Source: Coffea arabica | Taxonomy: Eukaryota; Streptophyta; Magnoliopsida; Gentianales; Rubiaceae | Direction: 5' to 3' | Assembly (NCBI RefSeq): GCF_036785885.1 | Contig: NC_092320.1 | Location: 14,075,557-14,139,556, forward strand | DNA length: 64,000 bases | Shown: positions 12,801 to 24,810 of the stretch, one piece after another | Layout of the letters: every line of letters starts with the position of its first letter | How positions within the stretch are numbered: the stretch's first letter is position 1 | Program-made: the position numbers and the translations under genes | The notes under the pieces: generated by a model | Databases searched by the model: none | Told to the model about the DNA's origin: nothing | The model's input: only the letters and a program-made list of their open reading frames with translations

Positions 12801-14244
12801 GTAAGTTGCTATGTTTGCTCGAATGTTTTGATTGCTAGGCTACCAATTAATTTGTTTTCCCTGTGGCAGGTTTTCCAAGCTTTGTTACTCACAGATCCTT
12901 AGCATGTTTCAGAAATCTTTTCCCTTGTTTCTGTAGAGTAAGATTTACTTCAAAGATTACATGAGGTTTCTTTTATTCAGACAACACTGTAGTAGATACT
13001 AGTAAGAGAAATAAATTGGCTACTCATTTGGGAAGGAAGAATCAGATGAGATTTTTTTATATGTGTTTATGCAACCTTTTTACCCCAGAGGGAAAGAGAA
13101 ATAATCTTTTATAAATGATTTTTGTAAAGTCCTATTCCATGCATGTCAAAGTCAGTGTATTTAAGTAGACACACACACACACACACACACATACAGCGAC
13201 GCAGCCAGACATGTATTAGCCACATGTTTGATGCTTTTGCCATCTTGCTAGGTACATTTTGCATGATATCACCTGAGAAAATTGTAGTGATTTAGTGCTT
13301 TTCTTAGTTATCTTCAGATTTAATGTCATTAAAACATTTCTTCAAAGTAGCATATTGGTGGGGGAGTTGGTGAGGAGGTTGTAAAAGATTATTTTGTCAT
13401 CATAGCGAACACATCTTCCTAGCTGCTGCTTTCAGCCTTAATTTAATCTTCTGGATCTTATAAAATTTTTGGTTTTGCTTTCTCCAAAATGGATGCTGAG
13501 GTTGCTGTTTGCTCAAACGTTTTGTTAACTGTTCCCCAGGTTCCTCTGTTTGAGAATATGGATGAGAGATTGCTTGATGCTATTTGTGAGAGGCTGAAGC
13601 CCTGCTTGTACACTGAGAATACTTATATTGTTCGAGAGGGAGATCCAGTCGATGAAATGCTGTTTATCATACGTGGTCGCCTTGAGAGCGTGACAACTGA
13701 TGGGGGAAGAAGTGGATTTTTCAACCGTAGTTTGTTAAAAGAAGGGGACTTTTGTGGAGAGGAACTTCTGACATGGGCACTGGACCCAAAATCTGGTTCC
13801 AACCTGCCATCTTCCACCCGGACAGTGAAGGCCTTGATGGAAGTGGAGGCTTTTGCTCTAACGGCTGATGAGTTGAAATTTGTAGCTGGTCAATTTAGGA
13901 GGCTTCACTCTAGACAAGTTCAACACACATTTCGATTTTACTCACAGCAATGGAGGACTTGGGCTGCCTGTTTTATTCAAGCAGCTTGGCGCCGCTACTG
14001 CAAAAGGAAGCTTATGGAACTTAGAAGAAAGGAAGAAGAAGAAGAAGCAGCAGCGGCAGCAGCAGCTGGGGGCAGCAATAACGCTGGCGGAGGTTCATAT
14101 AGCCTCGGAGCAACCTTTTTGGCATCTAGATTCGCAGCTAATGCACTTCGTGGTGTCCATCGGAACAGGAACCTGAGGAGTGCAAGGGAGTTGATGAAAT
14201 TACAGAAGCCACCAGAACCTGATTTCACTGCTGATGCAGATTAA
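3897..14244 (+). CDS. CNGC: Cyclic nucleotide-gated ion channel, group II (CNGC5/6-like)
   Basis: Plasma-membrane cation channel (Ca2+/K+ permeable in this family), gated by cyclic nucleotides and calmodulin. Coding exons: 3897-3955, 4470-5055, 6039-6251, 6387-6694, 7904-8015, 12564-12800, 13540-14244; 2,220 nt, 739 aa, all junctions in frame with GT-AG sites. The N-terminus MFDHAAKS..REKFVR joins LDDLDSTL exactly across intron 1, which fixes the start. S1 is near residue 113, the pore segment WWGLQNLSTLGQ near 380-392, and the cyclic-nucleotide-binding core GDFCGEELLTWAL near 573-585. A calmodulin-binding IQ segment, FIQAAWRRYCKRK, is near 650-662, followed by a Glu/Ala/Gly-rich low-complexity stretch and the ending LQKPPEPDF. 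Length matches the roughly 720-750 aa of Arabidopsis CNGC5/6. Intron 5 (8016-12563) is unusually long and contains a transposon. Assignment to group II is firm; the exact orthologue is uncertain. Confidence 0.96.
7704..7742. repeat. GA-rich simple repeat in CNGC intron 4
   Basis: A run of GAGA and GAGG units inside intron 4 (6695-7903). It is an ordinary purine-rich microsatellite. The rest of this intron shows nothing recognisable. Confidence 0.6.
10174..11402. mobile_element. Non-autonomous Mutator-like element in CNGC intron 5
   Basis: The element spans 10184-11392 (1,209 bp). It opens with GAGTTGATTACATTTACC and closes with its inverse ending GTAATCAACTC. The two ends match imperfectly (roughly 80%) over about 78 bp when one is reverse-complemented. 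The same 10-bp word TTAATTTTTA flanks both sides (10174-10183 and 11393-11402), giving a 9-10 bp target duplication typical of the Mutator superfamily. Further imperfect inverted phrases such as TTTGTCCAAATTACA lie deeper inside. No transposase frame is visible, so it depends on a helper. It sits well away from both splice sites. Confidence 0.75.
12125..12180. repeat. 28-bp perfect tandem duplication
   Basis: Two identical adjacent 28-bp units (12125-12152 and 12153-12180) contain ACTTAAGGGTTGCACCGTAG. They lie in the last part of CNGC intron 5. Just upstream, a near-identical phrase built on AAGAACTTGCAGTT occurs twice (about 11985 and 12082), suggesting further local duplication. Confidence 0.8.
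13169..13191. repeat. (AC)n microsatellite in CNGC intron 6
   Basis: About eleven uninterrupted AC units lie in intron 6 (12801-13539). Nothing else of note is visible in this intron. Confidence 0.85.
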
Positions 14245-14915
14245 GTTGTTAGTCTGACTGACTCAATTGGTTATTACCTCAGGTCCTAAGTACTGACCTT
14301 GCAAGCTCGTAAGGGCTAAACATTGTATAATATGCAAATATCACAGGAGTGTTACCGTTATTGGAACTCCCAACTTATTTTGTATTTAGATATGCTTGAA
14401 GTGACCCTATTTTCATCTTACCTGTCTTCTTCTAGAGCTTTGAGAAAGGATAAGTAATGTGCATATTTGGCTTCTTTCTTTTCTTTTCTGACATTTTTAT
14501 AGCTTTATTAGTTAAAATGGTGTGAGCAAGACATGCCTTCCTTGTATTAAAGTAAAAAAAGTTAAAAAAAAGTGTGCTTTACCCTTGGTTCCCGGCTAAA
14601 AGCAGCAGTTTTTTTCATTGGTATCTCTACATTAAGCAGTAAGCACCCCTTGATTTTGAGCCAATTGAAAGGTTCTACTTGACAATCAAGTCCATAGGTT
14701 ACCTGGGAATCTGCAAAATCCAGTGGACCATTGTAAAACGCTGGCTGCGTTTGGATAGAAAATTACTTGGTTATTAAAAACATTACGAGTACAATTGACA
14801 TCCTGCCAATGTTATGAAGTTTTTTAAGTGGGTCTTCTGTCCAGAGGTTTTTAAGTGTATAGGCCGTGCACCCACCCCACCCCACATGTAATGTAGCCTC
14901 AAATAATCCTTGGGG

Positions 14916-15273
14916 TCACAACCATGGTTCGAAGACTCGGCCGAGACTGAGTCGTCACCGTCTCGGCCTAGTTCGAGACGAGATCGCGACGAAACGATAC
15001 CGAGATACGAAACTCACCGAGATGTCATCATGAAGGGTTGAAACAGCCGAATCTCACCGAGTCACTCCGAATCATCCCGAGTCAACTCGAATTTTTATTA
15101 TTTTTACTAAATTTTTAATTATTTTTGTTTATCATATTTTTTACAATTTTAAAAATATTAAATATTTCAAAAATTCGCGTCTCACCGAGATCGCGATCGA
15201 TATATCGAGACCGATGTGGAACGGTCCAGGCCGCAACCACATCCGCGACCGCGACTTTGAACCATGGTCACAA
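14916..15273. mobile_element. Small inverted-repeat element with ACCATGGTTC ends
   Basis: The element spans 14922-15267 (346 bp). It begins CCATGGTTCGAAG and ends CTTTGAACCATGG, so the ends are inverted copies with one difference. TCACAA flanks both sides (14916-14921 and 15268-15273); read with two more bases the flank could be an 8-bp GGTCACAA duplication, which would fit the hAT superfamily. The interior is rich in CTCGGCCGAG, TCGCGA and CTCACCGAG words around an AT-rich core, unlike the surrounding DNA. No coding capacity is seen. Confidence 0.65.
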
Positions 15274-16140
15274 CTGCAGCAGCTAATCCTTGGGGCCACA
15301 CACAGCTGATCCATCTGCTAAAATAAATGCAATCTGTGCCTTAACGTACTGGTCAAAACTTACAAATAAATGCGCAATCTTTAAACTCAGTAGATGGTTC
15401 CAAAAGGTAAATCTTCAATCAGGGAATTAAACTCTTGGGATGGGACCTTGAAGTTCAGTAGATGGTTCCAAGAGGCAATCTTCAATCGGGTGATTTAATT
15501 CTGTATGTTACTCTTGGGACCTTGACGTTTGGAAAGAGCGCAGAATCAATAAATTTTTTCTCAAATTGCTTTCTCTATTCCCTCCCATGTTCAAGCTTAA
15601 TTCAGATGGTTCTGTTACGTACGTATATTCGTGTTAAATATGAGTTATCCAAGAAATCATAGGTTGCACTGAGAGAGACAGAATTGTGTCCTATTTCATT
15701 TGTCTTGTAGAAACCAATACAACTGTTGTTCCCTCTGATCCAGCAAAATCAATCAAAACTCCCTGGATATGCACCAAAACTTTACACACACACACATAGA
15801 TATATATAGGTATCCGATGACTACTTTGGAATGGTTACCTTAAGTAAGACCATGTGCACAGGAGGCAAACAGGCGTGCATATGAATGAAACAATGGGCGA
15901 ATCATGCCTTCACTATTTCTGCTGCGTTTTGCAGGAAGAACATGAAACATGAAGAGTCTCCAGTCTTCACCCACAAATACGTCGAGAGGGAGAGGCGGAT
16001 GCTTGCTACGCTATTTTCATTTTTCTTCTTCATTTGAATCGATATATATATGTATATATATAACTGTTTCCTGCACCCAAATCAAATCTCCATGAACCAT
16101 TTTAAAGTCCACGAGTTATAGAAACTACTAGACATCTGGA

Positions 16141-16268
16141 CAATCAGCTGCTTCATCAAGAACACCGACGATCAGCTGTTTCATCTAGAACACCGCAGGT
16201 AGATAGTAGATGAAGAGCACCAACAATCAGCGGTTTCATCTAGAACGGCGTAGGTAGATGGTAGATGA
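16141..16268. repeat. Decayed tandem repeat built on ATCAGCTGTTTCATCTAGAACACCG
   Basis: Three imperfect units start near 16141, 16170 and 16224. They share an AATCAGC..TTCATC..AGAAC core; the last two also share a following GTAGATRGTAGATGA phrase. No function is suggested. Confidence 0.5.
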
Positions 16269-18397
16269 TATTGTGGCTCGTTCCAGTCTCATGCGCAAGA
16301 ACTTGTGTAAGCATGAGGCATTTTTCAGATTTCAAATACGATTTGTTGATGGATACTCCAAATCTGCTACTTATTAGCATTCTGAAAGGAAAAGAATTCC
16401 AAATAAAGTTAAACCAAAAAATTCAGGAATTCTATATTCAATCAGGAAACGTATACAATAATTAGTTGCAATTAGAAATCAACAAAGTAATCCCTGTTTA
16501 GAAATAAGCTGGAGAAAGGAAACCATATCACTAAAAAGTTAAAGAAACGGGGATGGCAACTGAACATGTAAAAAGACCCAGGCTAGATTAAGTCTATACT
16601 CTATGTCTCCAAATTCGCGTGCCTTTTTTTTTTTTAGCATTATTAAGGATATTTGAGTAATATCAAATAGAAATTTATTGCATCAAATTTTCTTTTGAAA
16701 TTATGTTGATTTTAACTACTAAAAAGAAGAGGAAATTAACTAAGAAAACCAAAAATAAAGACAAAAGAATGAAAGAAATAGGTTAGATTTGAAATAAACA
16801 TACACTAATGTTAATATCTAAAACAAAGAGGAAACTAAACAAAAAAAAAAAAAAAGGGACTGCCAACTTAATAGAAGAAATATTTTGGAGAACAGAAACA
16901 ACTTTAGATTGTTAGAGGCAAGCAACAAGACTTTCTTAAGTTGAATATTATCCAGACGGGAATAAGAATTAACGACGTCAAATATGTCCAATTCAGTCTG
17001 CACTCTAAGATTCAGGTTTCTTGTAGCTGTGTAAAAACATGATTAGACAGACACTTGATTGTAATATCTATATTATACTCAATTGTGATTGAGTTATTTG
17101 AGTGCCCTATGATCATGATTTCTTTTCGGTCAAAAAAATGGTTGGAAGGGTTTGATTGCAGTCACCGCCATGTATCAGGGTATGTGTTGAGATCATAAGT
17201 TGTTTACAAGAATTCCTGTAGATCTGACATCTGCAACAAGATTCAAGCAAATAACTTTTTTGTGAATAAATGATTCATCCTTATCAACTGAACCAACTGA
17301 CTATGATTTGCTACCCCTTCCATCCCACTATTAGAATCATTTTTTGGGAATCTAACTTTTTATAAAGATATAGTAATCATTATGTTTAAATAATGTGGCA
17401 GAATTGACATACTTGTTCTTCGAATTCAAAATATTTCCCTGTTAAATATGTATTAGACTTTTAAAAGTTGCTTTTTCAAATGATAAGATTGAAAAGTATG
17501 TGTTAAATTTGAAATAGTGACTTTTATTTTGAAACATAAATAAAGTGAAAACATGACATTAACAATGCGAGTATATTGTAAAGTAAAGTGATTGTGTATC
17601 CCACACAGTTAGGTCCAAATCTTTAATGCACTTTAGATTATATGATAGGGGCGAGGAAGTTTTGCAACATGAACCATAGGAGGAAAAGAAACTAATATAA
17701 TCCTGTACATTGTATATTCGTATCTTAATTTTTTAAAACTTCATTATTGAATTAATCAGAGGACAGGCAGGAGTATAGTTTCTAATTTGTATTCCAAGTC
17801 CACAGTTAAAATGTTATCAAACATGAGCAACGTACTTCGATTAGACTATTGGTCATTAAATATAATTAAGTTATTAAATGGACTATTAAATTCTTTTGTT
17901 AAATAATAAGAGACTAGACAGGCATATCAATCGGCACAGTGATGAAGAGTTTTTCGCCTTTTAACTTCTTCAATAAATTATTGAATGAGAGGATTGATAT
18001 TAATACAACACTTTTAATCAATTGAATTTTCCTTTCAAACTAGTATGCAAAAGTGTGGATTGACCAGCTACCCCACACGGTAACACTATGCTTTAAGAGT
18101 ATACGTACAACAAATAAGTCAATTTATCGAAATAGGCAGTATCTCGCCGGAAATTTCTCTAGAAACTTTTCTTGCAGCAATAGAAAAGAAAACTAAAATC
18201 AGACGAGCAAAAAGGATGGTCAAACCCAAAATGACCGGCATTGAGGTCACAGCAACATTCTATAATTAATGATTTGAAACTCAAACCAAAAAGTAATCGT
18301 GGTAGCATTTGCTAGCTTACAGTTCAAAACCAACCTGATGATTCAGTCTTTTAATGAAGTATAAACCATTTTCCTAGACATTCCTGATCTTTCTTTC

Positions 18398-21300
18398 TTA
18401 GTCGATCTTCACAGATGAGTAGATGAGCCTTGTGAACCAGAAACAGGCATAGAAGCCAATCGTACCAGTCAGTACGAAGAAGGCATACGAGGCAATCAGC
18501 ATGTACCCAAAGTACAATATACCGGACACTGGCTTCGTGATTTCCAGCTTTGTGAAGAAGTAGAATGCTGCATATAGGAATAGATAGAGAGCTGATGACC
18601 CTGAAGTCAGGTACGATCTCCACCACCATAGATAATCCTCACTACACAGCTGGAAATAGCAGAGCACGATTGTGATCTCAGCACAGGTGACAATTAGAAT
18701 GACGAATACGAGGAAGAGAAAGCCAAAAATGTAGTAAAATTGATGCAACCAGATTGAGGTGAGGATGAAAAAAAGCTCAATGAATACGGCACCAAATGGA
18801 AGTATGCCTCCAATCAAGACGGAGAAGACCGGGTTCATGTACCAAGCCTGCTCCGGAATTTGCCTTGGGATCTTGTTTGTCTTCACTGGATCCTCAATAG
18901 CTGGTTTCTTAAACCCTACATAACCACCCACAAAGACGAGTGGGACTGAGATGCCAAACCACAATACTACTAAAGCAAACATGGTTCCAAACGGCACCGC
19001 CCCAGAGGACTTCTCGCCCCAAATTAAAGCATTCAACACAAAGAAAATAACGAAGACAATTCCAGGGAACATGAATGAGGTACGAAGAGCAATTCTCTTC
19101 CACTCTGTCCCTTTGAACATCTTGTAAAGACGGGTAGATGCATATCCAGCAAAGATGCCCATGAAGACCCAGAGAAGAAGCATAGCTGTCATCAAGCCTC
19201 CCCGGTTTGAAGGGGAGAGGAACCCAAGTAAGGCAAAAATCATGGTAACTAATGTCATTCCAAAGAACTGAACACCAGTCCCCACATAAACGCAAAGCAT
19301 ATCCGAGTTCGTGGGAGGTCTGAAAACATCCCCATGAACCAGCTTCCACCCAGTCTCTTCCTGAGCTTCTTCCTGGGTCTCCAATTGGTTGTACTTTGAA
19401 ATGTCACGGTACAGTGTCCGCAGCATAATCATGGCAACCATGCCAGATAGGAAAAGAACAATCATCAAAGAATTAACTATAGAGAACCAATGAATTTGAT
19501 CATCAGCCATCAGAAGATAAGTATCCCACCTAGATGCCCACTTAACATCACTCTCCTGCAAATTCATCAAATAAAGAAACATAATTAACAGCTAAATTCA
19601 AGATTGAACAACTAAAATTTCACATAGTAACTTATCCACCTGAAACTCGACATCATATGTGAAAATGATTTCCTTCTTATCATCAACCTCTTGAGGAGGG
19701 TCTGCACTAGTTACAGTACGTTTTGCATGGGGATCACAAGTTGATAATCGAACATTATCGTTCCATCCACCATCATAGTCATGTTTCACACTGATCAACA
19801 AAGAATAACCAACATTATGACAGGCAATGCATTAACTTCCTATCAAAATTTGATCCAGATTATAATACAATACCTAAAGGGTCTAACTTCAAATCCTACA
19901 ATCCTTGCAGCATCACTTTGTGCATCCTTGTGATACTTTACTGTGAATGATAAATGGTTGTTGATAAATTGCTTTTCCTCTTTGCTCTGTCACGAATTAG
20001 AGAAGATGAAGCAAAAGGTTAAAATCTCCATTCAGTCCACAACTTCATATGTTGCAAGCAAACAACTTAAACGATGAAAGCAAACTGGAACTGTCTTACT
20101 CCAGCATATAATCCTTTAAGACCAACATAAAAACCATGTTGATAGACTATAGGGTCTTGTTCGGTCCTCTTTATGGGCTGAACAAGAGGTAGATTATCTA
20201 ATATCCTGTACAATGCAGCAGAATGTAAGAAATGAATCACATTTTGTGAGGATAACAAATTTCATAGAGAACCAGAAAGAAAGAGAAATTAAGGGGAAGA
20301 AAGACAGTATTGAAAAACTTGTCTCACATGTTCACCCGATACTCATCATCAATCTTCTCCTTGAATTCTTTTGCAGTTTTTGCATTAAGTACAATACGAC
20401 ATACAATATTGCACATTTGTGGCTCCCGCATACGGAACTACAAAAACATTTACAGATCAGTTTTAGGATACAGGAAGTACATGATAATACAAAATTGAGA
20501 AATGCCAAAGGTGGATTATGAGCACAAAAACTAACCACATAAGGGGAGTTTTCAATACGATCACCACGAAGTACTTCTCCAAGATTCTCTGCACTGTCCA
20601 CAATGGTTTTTGGAGCACAATATGGAATGGAATAGAAGGAATAAGGAAGTTGTGTCTTTGTGGATGTCAACTTGTTCACTTTGACTTTCAACTCATCTCC
20701 CTGAAACCAGAAGAGAAAAAAATTAGCAAATCGATTATCAAAGAAAAGAAGGAACATGGAAAAAAATAGTTATGGCATTGGCATTTTGGACATCAGTATT
20801 TAGGTCTTATTTAGTTCTACTGAAATGGTTTTTATGGTGGATTATCCCTGGTTTCCATACTATTCTATGTTCTACAAAATAGGAAACCAAGGAAGGGAGG
20901 AATCCAAACTCTCATTTATAAGATAAATGTTCTCCATGGATCTTGCTGAAAGACAAATGCAAATTGTTCATATTGAAGACCAATGCAAAAGCCTACAAAT
21001 ATAACTCCTCCGTTCACATTATATTCACAGTTGTAAAACAAGATCCAGAGTTCACAATTTGAACACATTCCCATGTCCAAGTAAACAGACAGTGAATACT
21101 AACATCATTGAGTGCATGCAGATTCTCCTAAAAACATGCAAACCAACAAATAGAGTACACAAGCAACATAGTCCAAGTCACTGAAGGGTAGAAGCATGAA
21201 GACGATAGATATCTTTTATCTTTCCTATAAAAGCATATGCTACCAACAAGAAGACACTGAAAACAAAAGAATGTGCAAGTTGATTCCCTTAAAACTACAA

Positions 21301-22434
21301 TGCACAAGCCCTAAGCATTTGATTACTGCACCACATACTAATTAATAAACATTTCTATTCTTAGTATAATTCAAGTGGACCAGCATCGGGAAAGATCCAG
21401 ATATAAACCGACAATCCCAACAAGCCTTAATGCCAAATCGTGATTCCAAGCTCAACAAACTGTTGTTCCCTCATGTGAGTTCTCATAATGTTCGAGGTAC
21501 AACAAAGCAACTTGTTACATCAATGGCAGCTCAACTTCACTTCACTATGAAAATTAGCTGCATAATTATCTCATCATATTTCAAACAAAAAACACCAGTC
21601 ATGTTTCAAATAAGAAGAAAATGTCTAGTCATATCATTCAGTATTAAAGTAAGCTGAATAGAGTGAATTGATCACTCAAACAGCTATTATTAGTAGATAT
21701 TTCTTGATATTCCAGTTTCAACATCATAAAAAAACCAAGTAATTTAAGAGAATGCACAGACGCTCCTCGTTGATGGGCGAAAAATTAAAAATGAACTTAA
21801 AACATCGCCAAGGAACGAATACCAAATCCTAATTTCTGGTCGTTTTAAACAATACTACCATTCGCATTCAGTATATCTTCTTCATCTCTGCCAATTGGTA
21901 TTAAACTTATCAGCACAAAACTTCGAAACTTCTAGAACAACAATGATTCCAGGGAAAAAAAAATCGTACAAATTACTATTCTTGAAATAGGAAAACTTTA
22001 TTTCCATAAAAATGCATCATTTCCTCCATTGACATAACTAACTGCACCACATTTCCTAAACAGTGGCACACTTCAAAAGCTCAACTTAAACCTGGATTTA
22101 CAGAACATCAACACACGTAACCAGAATCAAGTAAAATTTGACAATTATTAACCCAGATCTGACCAAAACAAGCTATAAAACAGTTAAAATGACACAAAAC
22201 TCATAAAATCAAACAAGATCCAATACTACAACAAACAACTTCTCACTTTTTATTTCCAAAAAAAATTAAATCAATATAGTCCAATTAAAACATCAAGAAG
22301 ATCTAATTACCTTGACGAAATCTTGCGGAGCAACACCGGGGAGGTAAAAACAATGAGCGGTGGCGAAGAACAGACCGATGAGAACGACCGAAACCGAGAT
22401 CCATCGGTGAATTAGCTGAGGCCTTGCGACCTCC

Positions 22435-22436
<2 letters not shown>
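18398..22436 (-). CDS. TMN: Transmembrane nine / endomembrane protein 70 (TM9SF, TMN8-10-like)
   Basis: Multi-spanning Golgi/endosomal membrane protein of the TM9 family. Exons in transcription order: 22436-22311, 20700-20536, 20437-20328, 20205-20100, 19986-19874, 19790-19640, 19555-18398; 1,929 nt, 642 aa, every junction in frame. Exon 1 encodes a signal peptide whose hydrophobic core is WISVSVVLIGLFFATAHC, followed by FYLPGVAPQDF, the usual start of the mature luminal domain (to about residue 275). The last exon alone carries the nine membrane segments and the motif YRDISKYNQLE. The protein ends SVKID, fitting the C-terminal KXD/E COPI-binding and Golgi-retention signal known in plant TMN proteins. 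Length fits the family (about 590-660 aa). Intron 1 (20701-22310, 1.6 kb) holds no recognisable feature. Upstream are a GA-rich leader and a TATA-like box. Confidence 0.97.
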
Positions 22437-22467
<31 letters not shown>

Positions 22468-22480
22468 CCTCTTTCTCTTG
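22437..22480 (-). repeat. GA-rich leader repeat next to the TMN start codon
   Basis: The + strand reads as almost pure CT immediately upstream of the TMN start codon, so the transcript carries a (GA)n leader. Such CT/GA tracts near transcription starts are common in plant core promoters. Confidence 0.6.
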
Positions 22481-22530
22481 TTTCTCTGTCTAATTCAGTC
22501 TCTTCCACTAAGATCTAGATCCACACACTC

Positions 22531-22545
22531 CTCTATATAAATATG
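22531..22545 (-). promoter_or_regulatory. TATA-like box of the TMN gene
   Basis: The - strand reads ATTTATATAGAG about 100 bp before the start codon and just upstream of the GA-rich leader. The position and spacing are plausible for a plant TATA box. The transcription start itself is not known. Confidence 0.45.
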
Positions 22546-23497
22546 CGTATGTATAATTTCCTCTTTTTTAATTTATTCCGCGAATCTAATGAAATTACTG
22601 CGTGAGTGTGTGAGAGAGAGAGGAAAATGGTGGGGGGAATTTAAACTTAATTTTGGGTATTAATAATATAGTGGGAGGAAACGGGAAGAACAAGGAACAG
22701 CCTGCAGCACTGAAGAAAAAACGACTGGGGAGGAAGATGGAAATGTGGGGAGTTGAATTCAAGGCTAATTAAACTATCATTAGTGGAAAGTAATTTTTTT
22801 AAAAAAATTGCTGTGGGCATTGAGGACCGTTGGATTGAGGGAGAAGTCGTGGGATGAATGGTTGAGATTGGACCTAAATGGGGTTGACGAAGACTGAATG
22901 GTAATTAATGAAGTAAGATTTTTCTTTCTCGGTTTTGGTAACAGTTTAAGATTTTCTTCTTTTTTTTCGCATGTTTGAATAAATGGAAAGTTGTTGAAGT
23001 AAAAGGAAAATAAAAGTTTATATCTAGTCATAAAAAAATTTTGAAACAAAATAGGAAATTAGCGAAAAATTAGTGACAATTCTTAAGATTCTTCCGTCTA
23101 ATTAACCATTTTCTTTCGAGATCCTGCAAAATTTATGATTACAAAATACAAAAATAAAATGTGTAGGAAGGAACAAGAAAATTTTCAAATTTCTTAAATA
23201 AAACAATAACTAACATTCTTCACTTTCCAACATAAACAAATATTACATTGGAAATTCTTTCTTTACATTAGTGGAATTATCACGTATTCAATTACTATTG
23301 TACTCTGTTCATCCCATAAAAATAAATTTGCTTCTAGTTTCCCACATTGACAAGTGTGAGTTAATATAGTTAATCCAATCATGTTTTTCCATTAGTTTTA
23401 GTGTTATATTCATCACTCGTACTAAAATGATTGACATGAGACTAAGGCATAACATCTAGTCAAATTCATACTCATAACACCTGGTGAAGTTCAAAAT

Positions 23498-23760
23498 TCA
23501 AGTTTTGTTTGGACAGCAACCGTAAATACATTTCTTAATCATCATTTTACTTTACATATATCAAATCATTACATTATTTTTTCCACAAAAAATTTAGAAA
23601 AATGCAATTTAAACAAAGCATTAGATCTAAATTCCTTAATGTATAAAAGATGATAAATATAAAAAAAATAATTCCATAAAACTTCGACTTCCATTGAACT
23701 ACAGATTTTTGAATTTTTTGTAGAAAAATATATTATAATGATGTGATATGAGATAAAAAG
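23498..23760. repeat. Decayed MITE-like inverted-repeat segments
   Basis: The block opens with TTTTGTTTGGACAGCAA and carries an inverse of that style near 23605-23620. Both this block and the following one (to 23760) contain variants of ATGATGTGATATGAGATAAAAAG, a phrase also found at 44375-44400. It looks like remnants of one MITE family, possibly two nested copies. Ends and target duplications are not clear. Confidence 0.4.
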
Positions 23761-23779
23761 TGATTAAAAAATATGTTAA

Positions 23780-24810
23780 GGGCCTATTTGGAACTTGAGT
23801 TTTTTAGGAGTTTGTCTAAAATTTTACTATAGTGCACTGTAGAAGTTTTTGAAAAAATTTTGTAGAATTTTTGTAAGGTGAAAAACTTTTTTGTAGAAGT
23901 TTTTGTAAGATAAAAAATTTTATAAAAGTTTTTGTAAGGTGAATTTTTTTTTTTCCTTTTCTTTTTTTTTTCTTTCTCTTTTTTTTTTCTTTTTTTCTTT
24001 TGTCCCTTTTTCTTTTCTTTCCTCTCTTTCTTCTTCTTCTTCTTCCTCCCTCCTCCCCCCACCCCTCTCCTCCTTTTCCCCTTCTCCTCTCCTCTACATT
24101 TCCCCCCGCCACCCTTTTCCCCTGCCAGCCCCTCTGCCCCTTCCCCCTCCCCTCTGCACGCCACCCCCTTTGCCTCGCCAGCCCTTTCCCCGTTGCCCCA
24201 CTAGCCCCTCTGCCTTGCCCTGCCCTGCCCCTTCCCCTTCCCCTGTGCCCCACCACCCCCTCCCCTCGCCACCTCCTCTGCCCCTTCCCCCTCCCCTCTA
24301 CATGCCACCCCTTCTGCCTCGCCACCCCCTTCCCGTTTCCTCCTCCCCTGTTTCCCTTCCTGTTTCCCGTTTCCTGCCACCCCCTTCCTTGTTCCCCTGT
24401 TCCCCCCGTCAGCCATAGCATTGGCGTGACTGGAGGGAGAAAAAAAAACCAGAGCAGGAGGAAAGTAACTGCTGTTGCTGCATAGGTCGGGGGAGTTTGG
24501 CTAGGGAGGGGAGAGGGAGAGGGAGGGAAGGAGAGAGGGGGGGAAAGGAAGGAAAAAAAAATTGGGAATACTGACGTCAGAATAGGTGGCCGGCACCGGA
24601 AACGGCGGTAGAGATGTTGGCCGGCGATGAAGGTATGGTGGATGGGGTGAGGGAGAAAGAAGAAGAAAGATAGAAGTTTTTTGTGTATTAGATATTTTGA
24701 AGTGTGTAGGTTAAAAAATTTGATAAGTTTTTTTGGGTTCCTGTAACTAAAGTTGTTAAAAAACTTGTAGTTAAAAAACTTAACCAAAAAACTCACTTCC
24801 AAATAGGCCC
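23780..24810. mobile_element. Inverted-repeat element carrying a ~470-bp pyrimidine tract
   Basis: The ends are GGGCCTATTTGGAA at 23780 and its exact inverse at 24797-24810; similarity continues a further ten or so bases (TGAGTTTTTT). Between them, about 23945-24415 is almost pure C and T on the + strand, with loosely repeated CCCCTTCCCCCTCCCCTCT phrases. A purine-rich stretch follows (about 24490-24560). The terminal sequence resembles GGGCCTGTTTGG-type MITE ends known from many plants, but I see no convincing target duplication (TTAA on the left, AATC on the right). Class is therefore unassigned. The long Arg/Lys/Gly-rich open frames across it are products of simple sequence. Confidence 0.6.

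Larger units (their letters stand above)
14245..18397. other. Intergenic region between the convergent CNGC and TMN genes
   Basis: This 4.1 kb contains the 3' flanks of two convergent genes, one small inverted-repeat element (14922-15267), a short TA-rich run near 16040 and a decayed tandem repeat (16141-16268). Open frames here are short, lack homology that I recognise and run through AT-rich DNA. No gene is supported. Confidence 0.6.

Noticed and set aside
14921-14935. A tRNA B-box-like GGTTCGAAGACT
   Set aside because: No cloverleaf can be drawn around it, and it lies at the end of an inverted-repeat element.
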